This document shows positions 1 to 14,380 of a stretch of DNA of 64,000 nucleotides, one piece after another (position 1 is the first letter of the stretch; every line of letters starts with the position of its first letter). The translations under genes and the position numbers were made by a program. The notes beneath the pieces were generated by a model that saw nothing but the letters and a program-made list of their open reading frames with translations, was not told the DNA's origin and made no database searches. Origin of the DNA: Synchiropus splendidus (lineage: Eukaryota > Chordata > Actinopteri > Syngnathiformes > Callionymidae); assembly GCF_027744825.2 (NCBI RefSeq), contig NC_071345.1:13083501-13147500 (forward strand), in the 5' to 3' direction.

Positions 1-37
1 ACACTGTGTCACGAAACCTCGACTACCCATCACAAGG
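1..37. mobile_element. End of a hAT-like MITE cut by the window edge
   Basis: The first bases read as the right end of the short inverted-repeat element seen in full at 6524-6738: a cat-gaaacctc-like block followed by ctacccatcac. Only the terminus is inside the window. Confidence 0.6.
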
Positions 38-3000
38 TGCCAGTCTACATGCCAGTTTTGGAGGTAGTTTTGCGCCAATGTCCAATGAGCTCTTATGATT
101 TAAATACACACTTTGCATATTTTCTGAACTAGAATTTGCCTGTCATATTTTATTGAGAGGCAAATTACTATTTACTGGAAATTATTCTTTTTTTTTTCTT
201 TTCACTTATTACATTTTGACTGAAAAAATGACCACAGAGCAAGTCAAAACATTCATGCTGCTCCAGAATAGTTTCAGAATTTAAATGTAACAGCAATTTC
301 ATGCCCGACTAAGGGTTACGCTTTTGATCAGGGCACAAAGATCACAGACCCTGTGGAGGAATAAAAAATGTTAAAAAATGATGGAGCACCATTATCACAC
401 GATAATGACCCCTTCGAACAATCTTCTGAAAAATGGCTTTTCTTTTTGATCACTGAGGCAACAAGTTTTGACGACCGCAAAGCTGAAACAAAGTGTGTCC
501 AAGAACACAAAATAACTATGCTAAAATGGCATTAGTGGGGAAAGTGGTTGTTAATGATAATTGCTTTTTCTTGCTCATGGGAATACACAAAGCGTTTTGT
601 TAGTCTAAATGCTAAATTTGTTTAGTACATAAAATACAGTATATTTGGTTATGGAGGTGGTTATTGCCCTATTAAATATTTAAAAGCTGTTGGGGTGGAC
701 AGCCAATGGTGCTGACAAGGCAAAAGTTTGGTGCATCTTTTCTGCTCTCTGCACATACTGTCTGAGACAGATGTCAACTGGTGCCATTTCAGGTTGATAA
801 ATTGAGGATAAACAGCACAGCAATAACCTCAGCACAAGTATTCACCTGTCGGTCGCCGGGGGTTTTAATCTATGTTTTTATACCAGTTGTTCTTTTCACC
901 GTTCATAAAAGCCCTTTTCAGTAAAGCACCGAACCAGCGTCCCCACTTTCAGGGACACAAAAGCGGAAGAGAAAGTGTTCCGAATAATAGTCTATTATCA
1001 AGCTGGGAAAATTCTATGTATCTGGCAAATGCGGAATTTGTTTGGTAGTGAGGCCAACAGTGAGAGGCAAACTAATCACATGACCTTGTTCGCTCTGTTC
1101 AGACGAGTGGAGTGTGTGGGTTTGGGCTGCGTGGTGTAGGAGGCGCAAACCCAGCCGGGCCCTGTGGGCTACCAACACTCATCCACACATGAAGTGCACT
1201 TCAGTATCTTCAACACAATACGCATGGCCCCTCCTCCCCCCATTACACAAATGGGTTTACGGCGGTGGAAAAGTCGCTACGGCAAACCGCTTGTTTATTT
1301 GTCGCTTGCAAGCTAATTGTTAATAATTTTCTTTTTAATTGTGGTGGTGGACCCGGCCTCTCCGTCAGCGATGGCAGGCCTCACCAGGCTTGCCACAGTG
1401 CTAATGTGATGTTCAGTGGCATGTATTCAGCAGTCCGCCTCCCGGCAGCCGCGGAGCGCAGCGTGAAGGAAGCCCTTGAGGGACATTAGCAGACCAGCCC
1501 TCTTGGAGGCGTGATATGTGAGCGTCTTTTCTCTGGAGGCAGGGGGCATGGTGCTGCGTCTCGCCTGACTCTTGCATCTTTCTCCCGGGGCCTGGCAGTG
1601 CCCATGTGGGGGCGTCAGTGATTGATGATGCCCACCTCGTTTAACACACTGCTGAAGCCCAGCGGCAGATGGACGTCCACAGATGTGAGTCTCAGTGCAG
1701 AGCTACACAGCCAGGTCCTGTGGAAGTGGCTTTTTTTTCCGCACTGTTTTAGCTCACAAGTTCACTATATACCAGTGACGTCTCTTCTCGTGTGCATCAT
1801 CGCGGCGCTCTTGATACATCTATTATCACCAAGATTAGAAAAGCAGAACCTACTCTCTTTGTCTTCAGGCTATAATATATCGCTGTAGTTACAGTTTCAC
1901 AACACTTTATGAGGTTATTATTGTTAATAACCTCATATTTGGGCAAGTAACCTCATATTTGGACATCATGCTTTTGAAAAGCTAAAGAAATAAAGATGTA
2001 AAAATGGTAAAATCATTTATTAAAAGAGCAAACTCAGTAATTTAGCACCAGTGGAATATTGGGGTTACATTGTTTTTTTAATAAAATCAAATGGAAAAAA
2101 TGACAAAACTAAAGTGGTATTGTATTTATTATGTCTAAATGTATTTTCTTTTATACCTCAACATTTATCTATTTAGATCATTTATTCCCTTTTTTTAAAT
2201 TATTGCACCCCTGTAATTCCATATTTAAACGTAACCACTGTCCAGCATTTCTAACTGAAATAGGATTAAAATATTGTGCCACATCATGTGCTACATCATG
2301 ATGGAACCACATCTATGGAGCCACTTCACAGGACTTGAGAATGTGAACTGAATTCCTTCGGTCAGAACACTGCGGAGGGAATCTGAAAAACTGTGGTTCA
2401 ATTTCACATTTCACAGATTTATTTGTTTATTTTAACATGATAAACACTAGAAGCCAACAGAAGTTTACGAGGCTGAATTAAAATGAATGAATGATTTCTC
2501 GATTTCTCTGATTTCTCAGCAGAGCCTTCCTTCAGTGCTGCAGGTGTCAAGAATATAATTCTTAAAAGCCAATGAAAAGGGCAGGATTGTAGACATATAT
2601 GTTGACATAGCAAAATATTGGAGCATCTGCAAAGTTAATTTACCACTCCATGAGGATTTCAAGAGGGTGGATGTAAATATGACAAAGTATTTGCAATAAC
2701 AATACCTTCATGACCAACCTGGGAATAAAAATAATAATCATAAAAATATAATAATTTTAATAAATCCATTGAGGAGGATGAAGGTCCATCCTCCTATTTT
2801 ATTATTAGTATGGTCCTATTGAATCAGTCTGTTTATTTTTATTATCATTGGATCCGCTTCTCCTTCAGTCATAAGATCAGGATTAGCTTGGTACTAGACA
2901 CAGGGTCAAATAGTGCCTTTCAAGTTTCTCACGCAGCTTTCTCACAGCAAGAATGATTTTATTTTCCAATGAAATGTATGGGTTTTTTATTCATCTTTAC

Positions 3001-3293
3001 ATTCTTGTTATTTGCCTCCACTTTGCTCAGAGAGACATACTTTGCAAATGCAGTTAAGGGATCCACAAGTTGAATTAAGTCAGAGATGGGAAAAAAATAA
3101 TGGCAAATTTCACCATATTGATCGGCGTGTAAGTTCCGGATAACTTCAACATCCTAAAGTCATATTAATGCAAAAGGGAGACGAGGGAAGGAGGAAGTTA
3201 TTTGTCGGTCTGCTGAAGTGGGAGGAAGTTGCGTTTAATTGGATTTTGATGTTCCCCGTTGTCATGGCACCCGGTTCTCATCCTTACAGATGT

Positions 3294-3360
<67 letters not shown>

Positions 3361-6300
3361 AGAGGGGAAGCAAAGAAGAGACAGCCAGAAAGAAAAGGGG
3401 GATGAAATATCTGACACAGGAAATGAGGTTCTATAAAGACTGTTTACTGATGCGGCGGTAACGTCGGTGATATCGATCGCGAGAAAATAACGTATTTGAC
3501 CACAACAGGCTCCGGCTACAGCTGGTTAAGTGTCCACAGATCCTTCCAGCAGTGGCAAGTGAAATCACAGCCAAGAGGTTTGATGCATGTGTAATGAAGG
3601 GACACAAAGTCCATCTGCATCTCAGTCTGCTTTCATGCTTTGATGTAGCACAAGCGCAATCTCCATTTATCTCCAAAGCCAGCTAAAAACTTAGATTACC
3701 AAGAAACACAGTTAAATCCCGGAGAAGAAACGCACTGGTGCAAACACTCGCCATGTGTCAGCACAGCAAACACGGCAAAACCCCGTGTTTTATCTCAACT
3801 CTTCCTAAACAGACTGAATAAACATCAACATTTTAAGACACTCCTTGAAATGATAATCATCATGCCTGCTTTTAACTGCAACGTCTGCGCGCCTTGCTTA
3901 AGGGCGTGGGAAAATAGAAACGCCTGCAGTATATAACTCGACTATTAAAATGTTTATTAGGCTACGATAGTGAGGCAAAAGGGGACAAAGAGGAGGCTTT
4001 GTTTTATGTACTATTTCTTCTTCGAAGCACAATTCCTCTCAACATTTTGAAAATTGGAAATGCATTTTATGAGTGTGGAGCAGCATTCGAGGGTCACCGT
4101 TTACTGGCATCAAAACGACACAGCACAGGCAGCAACTGCTTCGTTCAGCATCCCATTGTCTTCCACTGGACCTGTCTTTTTGAGAACCTTTTCAGCTTCT
4201 TACCCTGCTTCTCGGTTTACATAGCCACTTCAATATGATAATGTGACCTCGAATCAACATCACAAAAAAATTTGGGTTTGTTTACCTCGATAACGATAAA
4301 TGCACGATAAATCAGTTGTGCATATTGGGAAGCATGTATGATGGTGTGGTGAGGTACTGTTGACGTATACCTCAACTTTGTGGTTCAGGCTTCAACCTTG
4401 GTTTCAGTGAATACAAGTTAGCATTGCGTGGCTAACCCCGATTCACATGATCTACGGAGGTCCTACGAGTCTACGAGGTTCAAGTTACAGTCTAAAAGGC
4501 AAATGCACATTGCCAACCAGAACACACAGTCAAAGTGGACAAAAAATATTTTCTTTTTTATTAAAACAGAATTTAACAAGGGTCATCGTGGTAAATTTTG
4601 GTAACGTTTCGGTTTAGCGCCCAGGTGGAATCCCAACTGCCAATTTTCAAGTTGGGAGTTGATGTTTGGGTCCACCATTTTTCTCCTTCCGTCATCAATG
4701 ACATGGAAGGCAAAGTTGGAAATATATGTTCAACAGAAATACATCCGACCACGACAACCAGGAAGTGACGAAACATCCATCTTTCAAAAAAATGTACCTT
4801 TTGTTGATGCTCAAGATGCTCAAGAACACCTAACAAAATCCAAATTTTTAACCCATTTTACCCATAATTGTAGAACAATTCTTAGTTAAGATACTCAAGA
4901 AGACAGTGTTTTGCTACTCAAAACCTGAAAATCACATCATGTATTGACCGAAACGGGAGGCATTAGTTTGCTAACTTTCTGCAGCACTAGCCTTTCCTTC
5001 ATGGTAAAGAACCTCAGCAGTGTTATTGTGTCGCCGAGTGATCTTTAGGTTCACGAAAAGAGCAGACACTCATTAGCTGGATTACCGTGACAAAAACGCT
5101 TAACAGGTCAGAGCGCAGAACAGGAAGCTAATGAAGCTGTAAACACAGGCTGAAGCAAACCCTCTTCACCGCGCAAAATACTTCAAGTAACACAGTCGCT
5201 TCACAAACATGCTGGAGAATTAATTGCTGCTTAACTAGTCCGCTGAGTCATTAGTCAGTAAATCCCGCCATTTGCCGGCGACATTAAGAGGGACACGAGG
5301 CGAGATTAGGCGACGAGGCACTCGGGCACCAGGCGGAGTAACAGTTGAGTTTGAATGTAAACACTAATATTGACTCGGAGAGCTCAAGCGGCTTAATTGT
5401 GCTCATGGGAGAAATCAGCCGCCGCACATATTGCAACAGACAGAAATCTTATTCAAGCACGTTTTGTTTTTTTTAAAGATGATATCTTTGAATTATAAAA
5501 GCCGTTTATATCATCAGTTCCTGTCGATAGAGGTTGAAGTACCTGAGTTGTGTGGGACCGACAAGTGCCAACATTTGGAGCAGCCAAGTTTACTAAAACT
5601 GAAATCTGAGGTTGGTCACCGAGCCCAGGTTTGACTCCAGTGTTTAGACATGAATGAAAGCGTTTGTCAATAACTATACACCCATCAGTTAAGGCTGCAA
5701 TTCTAGACTCTACGCTCTTCATTAGAAGAGAAAGGGATGTTTCAGATGAAGCTGTGAGTGAGCGTTCTAGAATGCTCCTCAGCAGACGCAGGCATGTCAT
5801 ACATACTTCTCACAGAAACCGCAGCTCAACTCCAAGTCGCTGTCTGAGCTGTCCGATGATCTCTCAAGGCCAAAGATGCGTTTTCTGATGGCTGACTGCA
5901 TGCATTTAACATGCGCGTTGAGTCACCTCATTGGTATGTGGCTACAGTTTTAAGCACAAGAGAGGAACGTCACATCCTCCACTCTCTGTCGCCTGATGAC
6001 ACCGAATGAAACATTTTCAGTTCAGATGGAGAATTTAGAGCGTGTTGAATAAGTATGACGGTGACATTAAAGTGGCAAATGTATATGTGCTTGGCATTCT
6101 AACTGAGTCATAATCAGTTCAGGTGTTTATTCATCAATTATATACTCGCTGTGTGTGTAGTCAGTAGAAGAAAACTCATTTTCATTTCACATCTTGGACA
6201 TTTAATATGTTTATATATGCCATATAACAGTTTGGTTTTGTTCAGGGATGTTTATTGCAACACAATGGCTGGGGTTTCTTTAAAAAAAAACTGAAAATTA

Positions 6301-6523
6301 AAATTCTTATACAAATATTTTCAAGACATTATAAGAGCTTTAGTTTAAATACAAACATGAATATAGCCACCATTGTGATTTATTGTGCTATTTTGTTCTT
6401 TAAATGTATGTATGGGTCAATCATTTGATTCAGTAATATACCAAATTCTAGCTAGCCACCTTAACCTCAACTCTGCAGCACTTCCGCATCATGCATGCCA
6501 GATTGGGGATGAAGTTTGCAGTA
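38..6523. other. Gene-poor intergenic DNA
   Basis: I see no supportable gene here. All open frames are short, lack splice context and do not look like protein. The stretch is AT-rich with a (TG)n microsatellite near 3.3 kb. A less AT-rich part at about 5,000-5,430 carries several homeodomain-type TAATTA/TTAAT cores and could be regulatory. Confidence 0.5.
3296..3359. repeat. (TG)n microsatellite
   Basis: About 64 bases of uninterrupted TG dinucleotides. The two overlapping open frames that translate it as Cys-Val repeats are artefacts. Confidence 0.97.
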
Positions 6524-6738
6524 GTGATGGGTAGATGAGGTTTCATGAAACAGTGTCCTGTTTTTCAGAGCCCACCAGATGGCACTGTCTGCTCTAAAAT
6601 GTTTGGATTTGAAGTAATTCAATGGATCCTTGCATCATTTCCAAACCAAGAGTGTCATCTAGTGTCCTTTGAAAATTAGGACACTTTTTCTTCAACCCTC
6701 CAATACTGTTTCATGAAGCCTCATTTACCCATCACTAG
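6524..6738. mobile_element. hAT-like MITE, complete copy
   Basis: A 215-base non-coding element bounded by inverted repeats reading TAGTGATGGGTAGATGAGG on the left and its near-perfect reverse complement on the right, followed inwards on both sides by a shared tcatgaaacagt-type block. The interior has the recurrent words agatggcactgtctgc and aaaatgtttggattt. Flanking octamers gtttgcag and gtatgcca are loosely similar, compatible with a decayed 8-base target duplication as made by hAT transposases. That superfamily assignment is inference. Confidence 0.8.
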
Positions 6739-9250
6739 TATGCCAATTTGGGGGTTCAGTGAGTCTTGTGCACATGTGTTTGTTTATAGTTAATACGTTT
6801 TTAAAAAGTTAAAGTTGAAGTCTCTGAAACCTCGACACTGCTTTGGTCTGACAGCGACTTTTCTTTAGAAATGAGAAAACCATTCAATAGAAACAGTTTC
6901 ACAAATAGCACCTGCTCTTTTAGGTGGAATATAAACACATTTGGGATCGTCCAAACACTACGTATCCGATTACAAAAAACATGTCGACGACCATCATATG
7001 GAGACAAATGCCAACTACTTTCTGAAAACTCATTTTGGATGAATGTGTAATGGATCTTGTCTTCTTGTCATTAGGTGTGTGGCCACAGGTGAGATGGAAG
7101 CAAACAGATCTGTAGCACAACTGTTTCATATGGAGGAGGGAATTGAAGTCATGACTATTGCTACACCATGGTGCTCATGAAGCCCAATAATAGCGCTGCA
7201 GAAAGGCTCATGGAGGTCGGCTTGAGATTGTCCCAGTTTTCCCAGATATAACTTTGGCTTTTCGTCTTTACTTTCTTTTTTATATGATGTGATGACGAAC
7301 CAAATGAACCCAACACTCAAGATAATGAAAATCCAAGACTCAGAAAACAATGACTTCCTACTTGTGGTGAAGCCTGTGGCCTCTGTCTAAAGGGCTGATA
7401 CCCGTCTGGTTAACAGTCAGATGCAAAGCAGTGAAATGAGCCCTGAAGCTCACAGAAGGATAAAGCCATGAAGATAAAAGTGAATTATATACACTCCCCG
7501 TCACTGCACATAGAAACCTCGAAGTTAAAGAGCAAAAACTTTAGAAAATAGAAGTAAAACTAAAAATGTAAACTGAAAAGCCAAAAAAAAATAAACGGTC
7601 ACGAATGAAGCCATTTCATCAGTGGGACCGTATCTTCGGGGCGCGCGAGCGGTGGAGGAGTGGGGGGTTATTGCTGCCCGAGTGCACTCAAGTGCTTCAT
7701 GAAAATATCAAATATTTGAACTTCAAATCTCATAAGATCATAAATGCTGGTGTTTTGTTTGAAGGCAGGAAGCGTTATAGCTGCAGCACACAATTTACGA
7801 GGCTGCGCAGGGAATTCCACGCTATTTCATTCTAACATATTCTGTGACACTGCCATGCAAGTAAAGGAAAAGTGCCCTTTTGCAAAGTGAACCAGAAAAT
7901 GTTTCTTGAAATTCTTTAAATGTTTATTTTAAGGTGTGACCAGTGCAGCCATGTAGTCAGCGGAGGTGCTTGATGGTATAGTGTAGTAACATACATACAG
8001 ATGTATTAAATATTGTAAGTGTATCTCCGCCTACAGCGAGTAGTTTTTTTTCACCAACCAGAGACTAAGAATGGGAAAATAAAACAAAGCAAAAGTTAAA
8101 GCTGTAGACCCATTCATCTTTAACATCTCTCCACTGACTGACTGATAATGAAGAACAGGCGGGGAGGAAGAGAGAATTTGGAAGGAGAAAATGGAGGACG
8201 AGGGGGCAACTTACTGGGGAATAAGAGTGAACGGTGAATGATTGATGAGTGGATGGGGTGTTGGCTGTGTTTGCCAAGCAATAAAAATGGACTAATCCAT
8301 CCTGCTCCGTCCCTCTGGGTCAGATCATCCCAGACGTCAGTGCGATGCTGGAATTTCAGGGAACTTTTCAATTGAAGAGATTTCAAGAGGAGAAGTTGAG
8401 GACGTCGCTGCCAAGTCGGACTGTCTCCTTTGTTTGGAAAGCTCATTTGTTTTCATTTCTGGAATCCTTGAGGTTGCCCTTGCTGTCTTTCGTCCATCTG
8501 TCTTTCTGCACCACGGCGGTGTGACTGTTATTTGGATAATTTGTGTCAATCAATCTGCCAAAAAGACCACTCTACCCTCCTCCGTCCCACCCTCCCCCCC
8601 TGCAAGACCTGTTTGTGAGCTTCTCCCCTCATCCTCCATCTGGATTTTGTTTTCTCCGCTTCCAGCATTTTTTTTTTTTACCAGGCGCAGAGTGACCCCT
8701 GATGGCGTATGGTGAAACAGCAGGCAGAAGTGGCACTTGTCTGTCTTCTCTGGAGGCTATCAAGTGTGAAATCTTCCTGGCGTTGACTACACAGCAACAG
8801 ACCCTCTGTCTCAGGGCCATGTACGTCCTCTTCTCCGCCCCTCCTCACTTGGGAAGAAGCAGCACTCGGCAGGTGGGGTGAGTTGCATTGTCTCCTCGCT
8901 TCTCATGCCTCTAGTGTTTCCTGTGTCCTTGGCAGGGCCGTAGAAGTCATGCAAATGTGCTCGATCTGGAAGGAGGCAATCAGCAGAGCCTTAAAGCAGG
9001 GACAATCACTGAACACAGTTATTACCGCTCACCTGCATTTCTACTCTTGCAGTGTGGGAAATGACAATATTGGTCATGATGGTTCAAACAAGCCAAAGCA
9101 GAATGAACATGTGAAAGTCGAACTGAAAAACACAGACTTTTTTTCATGCCCATCTGCATGACATTGTGTAGCACTTGTTGCAATGTGCTTTACTTGTTAA
9201 TGGCTAATGATAATTTAAATAATATAAAAATTTACAAAAAAGTATAGCAC
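6739..9250. other. Intergenic DNA, no gene seen
   Basis: No supportable coding exon. Open frames at about 8.1-8.8 kb on both strands are low-complexity Ser/Pro-rich shadows with no splice context. Confidence 0.45.
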
Positions 9251-9254
9251 TTTT

Positions 9255-9590
9255 TTGTCAGGCTGAAGTCCACTAGATAGCAATCTTTGATGTAAGGTTT
9301 CATTGAATTAGTTGTTTAAATCCAAGCATTATAAAGAAGACAGCGCCATCTGGTGGCCTCTGTAAATCAGGACACTGTTTCATGAAACCTCATCATCACT
9401 TCAATTATGCGTCATGGAACCTCATCTACAGGATCCTGTCCAGAGCCCACTAGATGGCGCCATCTACTCAAAAAATCTGTGGATTCAAAGAACCATGTTA
9501 TTGACGCCTCACAACCTTTTCAAACCAATAGTGGCACCTACTGACGACTTGAAAATGAAGTGACTGTTTCATGGAGCCTCACCAGCCTAT
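9255..9590. mobile_element. Two hAT-like MITE relics, head to tail
   Basis: Two consecutive units of the same family as at 6524-6738. The first carries the words gacagcgccatctggtggcct and gacactgtttcatgaaacctcat. The second begins near 9,415 (catggaacctcatctac), includes agagcccactagatggcgcc, and ends near 9,590. Terminal repeats are eroded, so limits are approximate. Confidence 0.65.
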
Positions 9591-11803
9591 CGCAGCTGGC
9601 CAGGGATCCACAAATAACAATTTGCCTCCACACAGTACCTCAACACTTAAATATTACAAAGATTGAGATTTTTCAGGTCCCAACTTCAGCTTGCGGTGTC
9701 AGCCCATCTATGCACCTATGATACTGATCTCTGTGTGTTCCCTGATTTGTTAGTGTTCTACCATGAGTTTTTGGACCTGTGACGGAACATGTTGAGGGAG
9801 TAACAACTAGGCACGAACACTTCGGAATAGTCAAATAATAGTCCAGGTACATGACCACAAAATATCCAAAAAGTCCAAAGACTCTCAAGAGTCCAAAATC
9901 CAAAACATCCACCAAACCAGGGAGAAAACAAACTATCAACCAGGGATGGAAAATCTGGAAATAAAAAGCGCACACGTGGATGTCAAGACAGCACATGGTG
10001 AAGAAAAACACAACTAAGGTATCAAGGCAAAAATACAAAACCGATAGATCAGGAATTTTGAGTCTGTAAACTTGACTCTCTGGAAACTTGACTGGCAGAC
10101 AAGACTGGAACCAGGTGGAATATAAAGGCTGCCGCCCCCGGCAGGTGACTGGGGATTAGTAACAGCTGTGTGCCACAGGTGAAGCTCGAAAAAAATGGAA
10201 GAAAGGAGAGCAGAAGTGGGGGTACAAAATAAAACCAAAATTAAGGCAGGTTTCTGATTCTACCAGCATGTTTTCTTCTGCTCATATTTTGTCTCTAACA
10301 TCTGGTTTGTGAGCATTTCAGGTTTCCTCCTCCTTTCTCTCTCTCTCAGTTCAGTGATGCTCTTCCGCCTTTATTTTAGTGTATGTTTCCAGTCACCACA
10401 CGCATTTGGGTCCACTCAGTTCCGTGTTTTGTGGCAAAAACAGTATATCAAATTGGCTGGGTTTTGCATGTTTGTTTCTGTACAATAAAGTGGCAGCCCT
10501 TGTATAGCATGCAACTTTGAGGGAATCTACATGTCCATCCTTTATGTGAATAAAACATTTGCTTCAAGTGTGTAGGCCGATCTCGACCGATGCTTTCCTC
10601 CCTCAAACTTTTTCAGTTAACCCACCAGTTCACAGTTCACCCAGGAATGCCTTGATTGAAGAAGTCCACCTTGAGGAAACCAATTCAAGCACACTGCAAA
10701 TATATGCTCCTGTGAGTCTTGCAAGAAAAACAAACAGTTCTACTGTAGAACTCCCTCCATACCAGGCTCGCAACCAAAGGCCTGCATAAGGATGAACTGT
10801 GACGGAGGCCACAACACATTCCTTCACTTGAAACTTACAGTAAATGTTGTGGAGGTGGCTTGGATAATTACTGCGGAAGAGAGAATCATTTGGGCAGGAC
10901 GTAAAATTGCACGGCAGGTAACTAGCGCCGCGAGGCTCGACTGGATGCTTTATTTACATTTGCAGAAGTCACAGCGATGACCCCTGGGGAAGATCATTAA
11001 GGGGGATTCAACATTTCCGGCGCTACGTGACAAGCATATCAAGACAATTACGGAAAATGGAAATGGGGGCTTGAAGCCGGAGAAAAATGATGGTGGTAAC
11101 CAGTGTTACGCAGGTTTAAATTGTGAGCTGGATGAGACAGTTTGTGGTATTCAGATGCAGCTCATCCCCAGGCTGCTGCTTACACTGGATAATTAGCTCC
11201 AATGTGGTATGTGGAGGAGGGGGCAGGAGTGGAGTGAGTGCATGGATTCACTCACTGTTTTTTTGTTGTTTTTTTTTCTACCATACTGTTAAGCACTTGA
11301 GCTACTCTCCAGCAGAGTCGCAGGGGAACTAACTAAGTGCTCTATCCGTTTCTTTCAGTTTTGCCTGGCAAATATTCATCCCCATTGATTTATGTGTCAG
11401 GTCAGGCTGGCGTTTAAATATTCCAACACTTCCACTGTACTCTCGGGTAGCAGAGCGCATGGAGATTTCACCAAATACGTTGGTCCTGACCCTCGGGGGC
11501 CATTTCTGCATTTGTTTTTCTCTGTTGTGATGCCAGATTGAGACCAGATACGGGAACAGTGTGTTTTTCCATGTGACCCGATGCACCGCTGGAAAAAAAA
11601 AAAAACAACAACAACAGCTAATATGCTCCAGCTCGAAATGTTTAAACACGTTTATATTTTCATGGCTTTACTAAAAACTGGCAAAAACAAAAAAAGAGAT
11701 GCAGTATTTTCAACTATTCCCATGATAAAAGGACACACAACTACAGAAGCTCAGAGCAGCCAGTAAAGCAGAACCTCTTCTGGTTCAGTTTCACATTGTT
11801 TCA

Positions 11804-11886
<83 letters not shown>

Positions 11887-14380
11887 TTTTTTGTTTTTGT
11901 TTTTTTTTTTGTTTTTTTAGCGCAATATTATCATGTTATTTCCTGATGTTTATCACATTATTTCAGGATATTGTCTCATTATTGTGTGATAAGCATGCAA
12001 AAAATCAAGACCCTAAGGGTTAAGTACTCAGTTTTACGATTAAAATATTCTGCTTCACTTTGTCGGGCTGGAATGAATCTTAGATCTCTGTGTGAGATGA
12101 TACTTGGGGCGGTAATAAACACACATTTCTCCCAGAGAAGCAACGCACAAGAACTTCCAGAGTATACACTATGACTGTCATCACCTCGGCCCCGCCCCAC
12201 ACAGTAGCCGCCTGTTCTCTCACTCATCATCCAGGTGGTGCTTTTCAGACAATAGATATATTCTATATCAGAATATTTCTCAATCACAGTAGTGCTGGTT
12301 TTGTAAGATTCTTCATTGTTGCGTATGAAGAAGCCACTGCCATATTTTCCATGTCATTCAAAGTTATGCAAACAATTGAAAACACAAGTGAACTGTTCCT
12401 CCATCAAATAAAAGGCTTGAACTGTAAACGTAAAAGACAAAACAAATTTATGTACCCATTTAGAGTCATGTCTTGTGTCATTAAATCTTTTTTTATTAGT
12501 GACTTTTAACTGTTCCCTTTAATATAAACATTCTTTCCCGGTGCTCGGCAGTCAGTGTTTACTTTAATCATGCATATAGACATTAAGGCGCATAAATCCA
12601 TCCTGAATGTCTTCAATTATAACCAAAAAAAACAACAAACTGAAAAGACAGTTCTGAGCGATTCGATGGCAGTAAACCACAACAGAACCCCCCGGTACAC
12701 ACAGGCAATTATAGTGAGGCTAAATTATATGGCGACCACGGGGAAATATAAATTATGACATGTCTGCCGTAGTCATTTCACGCCTGATCGGCTCTCACCT
12801 TTAACTGGTAGGTGCATGTCTTGTGATGCGGTCTCTGGCGTGGGTATTCTAATAAAAGAGCAATGGAGGCATTCTCGATTTTTAATTGGACACTGTTACA
12901 GTGACATATCAATCTCACTGCGGAGATGCTCTTTCCTTGTATCGTGTAATGGAAACAATGGCAGTTTCCCCCCGCAGCCCTGCTTTTCTGGACACTGGCG
13001 AATCATTCACGTCTATTTGACTGCTTATTTTTGGTCATCTCATTTTCTATATTCATGTATTGGCAAGCGAAATCCTGATGATGTATTTTTCCTGATTGTC
13101 TCCAGCATGCAGCGCTGTTTCTCATTCAACCACCCTGCTGGTATTTGTTTGCTTCAGCAGATTTGCATTGCAAAAGATTCCTGTGACTATACACTCTGAT
13201 TTATAGTGCAACCAGTGGGTGCTCTGTTTCTGCACCGACTCGACCCTCCATCTCCTCGCCAGAAGCCACAGGTTATAAAAGCTACAATAAATGGCAGCAA
13301 AAACTATAAATGTGTACTAGTTGCTAACGTAACACACACATACAAGCTGAACCTTGGGTCAGACATTTGTGTGGAATCAATAATCAAAAGTCCCAGTATG
13401 GAATAAATAAGTGTGTACAGTTCGATTTGGCAAGAGGCTGCTCATCCAAAACGGTTGCAGAGGCAGCGGTCAGTGGTCCACACTAAAGGATAGTGAATTA
13501 TCTATACTGGAAGTCAATGTAGACGCACGATGTGTGACAAATTGTCAGAGTACAATATGGGGGCGAAGTGTGCCGCCCATAAAGGGGGTCTGAAGGATCT
13601 GATGGACCCAGAGAGAGCAGTATCCATATCATTTGTTGTCTTTAATATATGGGAGATAAAGCAGCACAGTCCTGCCTCTCTGATCCATCATGTGGTCTTC
13701 ATGCTAACTTTAGACCCACCCCCAGCAGACATACTTTTTTTTTTTAAATCAACTGAGATTTTGGCGAAAGCCACTTACGTAGCTGTAAAGTAGCCACTAC
13801 TCTTGTCTGGTGTAGCCATTCTGTTCCAATGTATCTGTCTCAGAATTGTAACAATCTGCCTGACTCAACCCTGTTTTGACTGATCACGCCTACTCCTAAA
13901 CTGGTCTTGAATGCACCACAGTGACCAACCCCTCCTGACATTCAGTGGTGGCTTTGCCTCCCTCTCCTGCTTTCCTTCCCTCGCTATGTTCCTCATCTCC
14001 TCCTCCGATGGATCCCGTCTACCCTTCCTCCTCCCCTCGCTCACTGACTACACAGTTCCATCTGCCTCACATTTATACAGTACAGTAGCCCAGGAAGGGA
14101 CACGGCAAATGCAAAACAAATGCAAACACCGATATACAACTACATTAATTCACAACACATCTGCAAACGCTGAAACAAATTCAAATTCTAAAACACAATG
14201 ACATTAAGCCACAACAATACTACATAAGGGAGAAAATAATTTTCTCAAGTTCCACTACATGTTTGAATTATTTGCCTGTGTTCAAAATCAGAGCATTAGC
14301 ATTTATAGCAACTGTAGCAAGAGCTACTACATGATACATGTGTATAGCACAAATGTGCACATGGGCTTGTTACTGTCGTT
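9591..14380. other. Gene-poor DNA with possible conserved non-coding segments
   Basis: No gene can be supported. Parts at about 10,790-11,560 and 12,770-13,200 are less AT-rich and carry homeodomain cores and a perfect POU octamer ATTTGCAT at 13,161-13,168. They resemble developmental enhancers rather than coding DNA. The 127-codon open frame at 12,816-13,199 has no recognisable protein character. Confidence 0.4.
11806..11883. repeat. (AT)n microsatellite
   Basis: About 78 bases of alternating A and T followed by a T/G-rich tract. Confidence 0.97.

Noticed and set aside
3168..3461. Open frames of Cys-Val repeats
   Set aside because: Translation of a (TG)n microsatellite; no protein signal outside the repeat.
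5453..5800. 115-codon minus-strand open frame
   Set aside because: No family resemblance and no splice signals; length is within chance for 64 kb searched in six frames.
12816..13199. 127-codon plus-strand open frame
   Set aside because: Composition is not protein-like, there is no splice or start context, and the region looks more like regulatory DNA.
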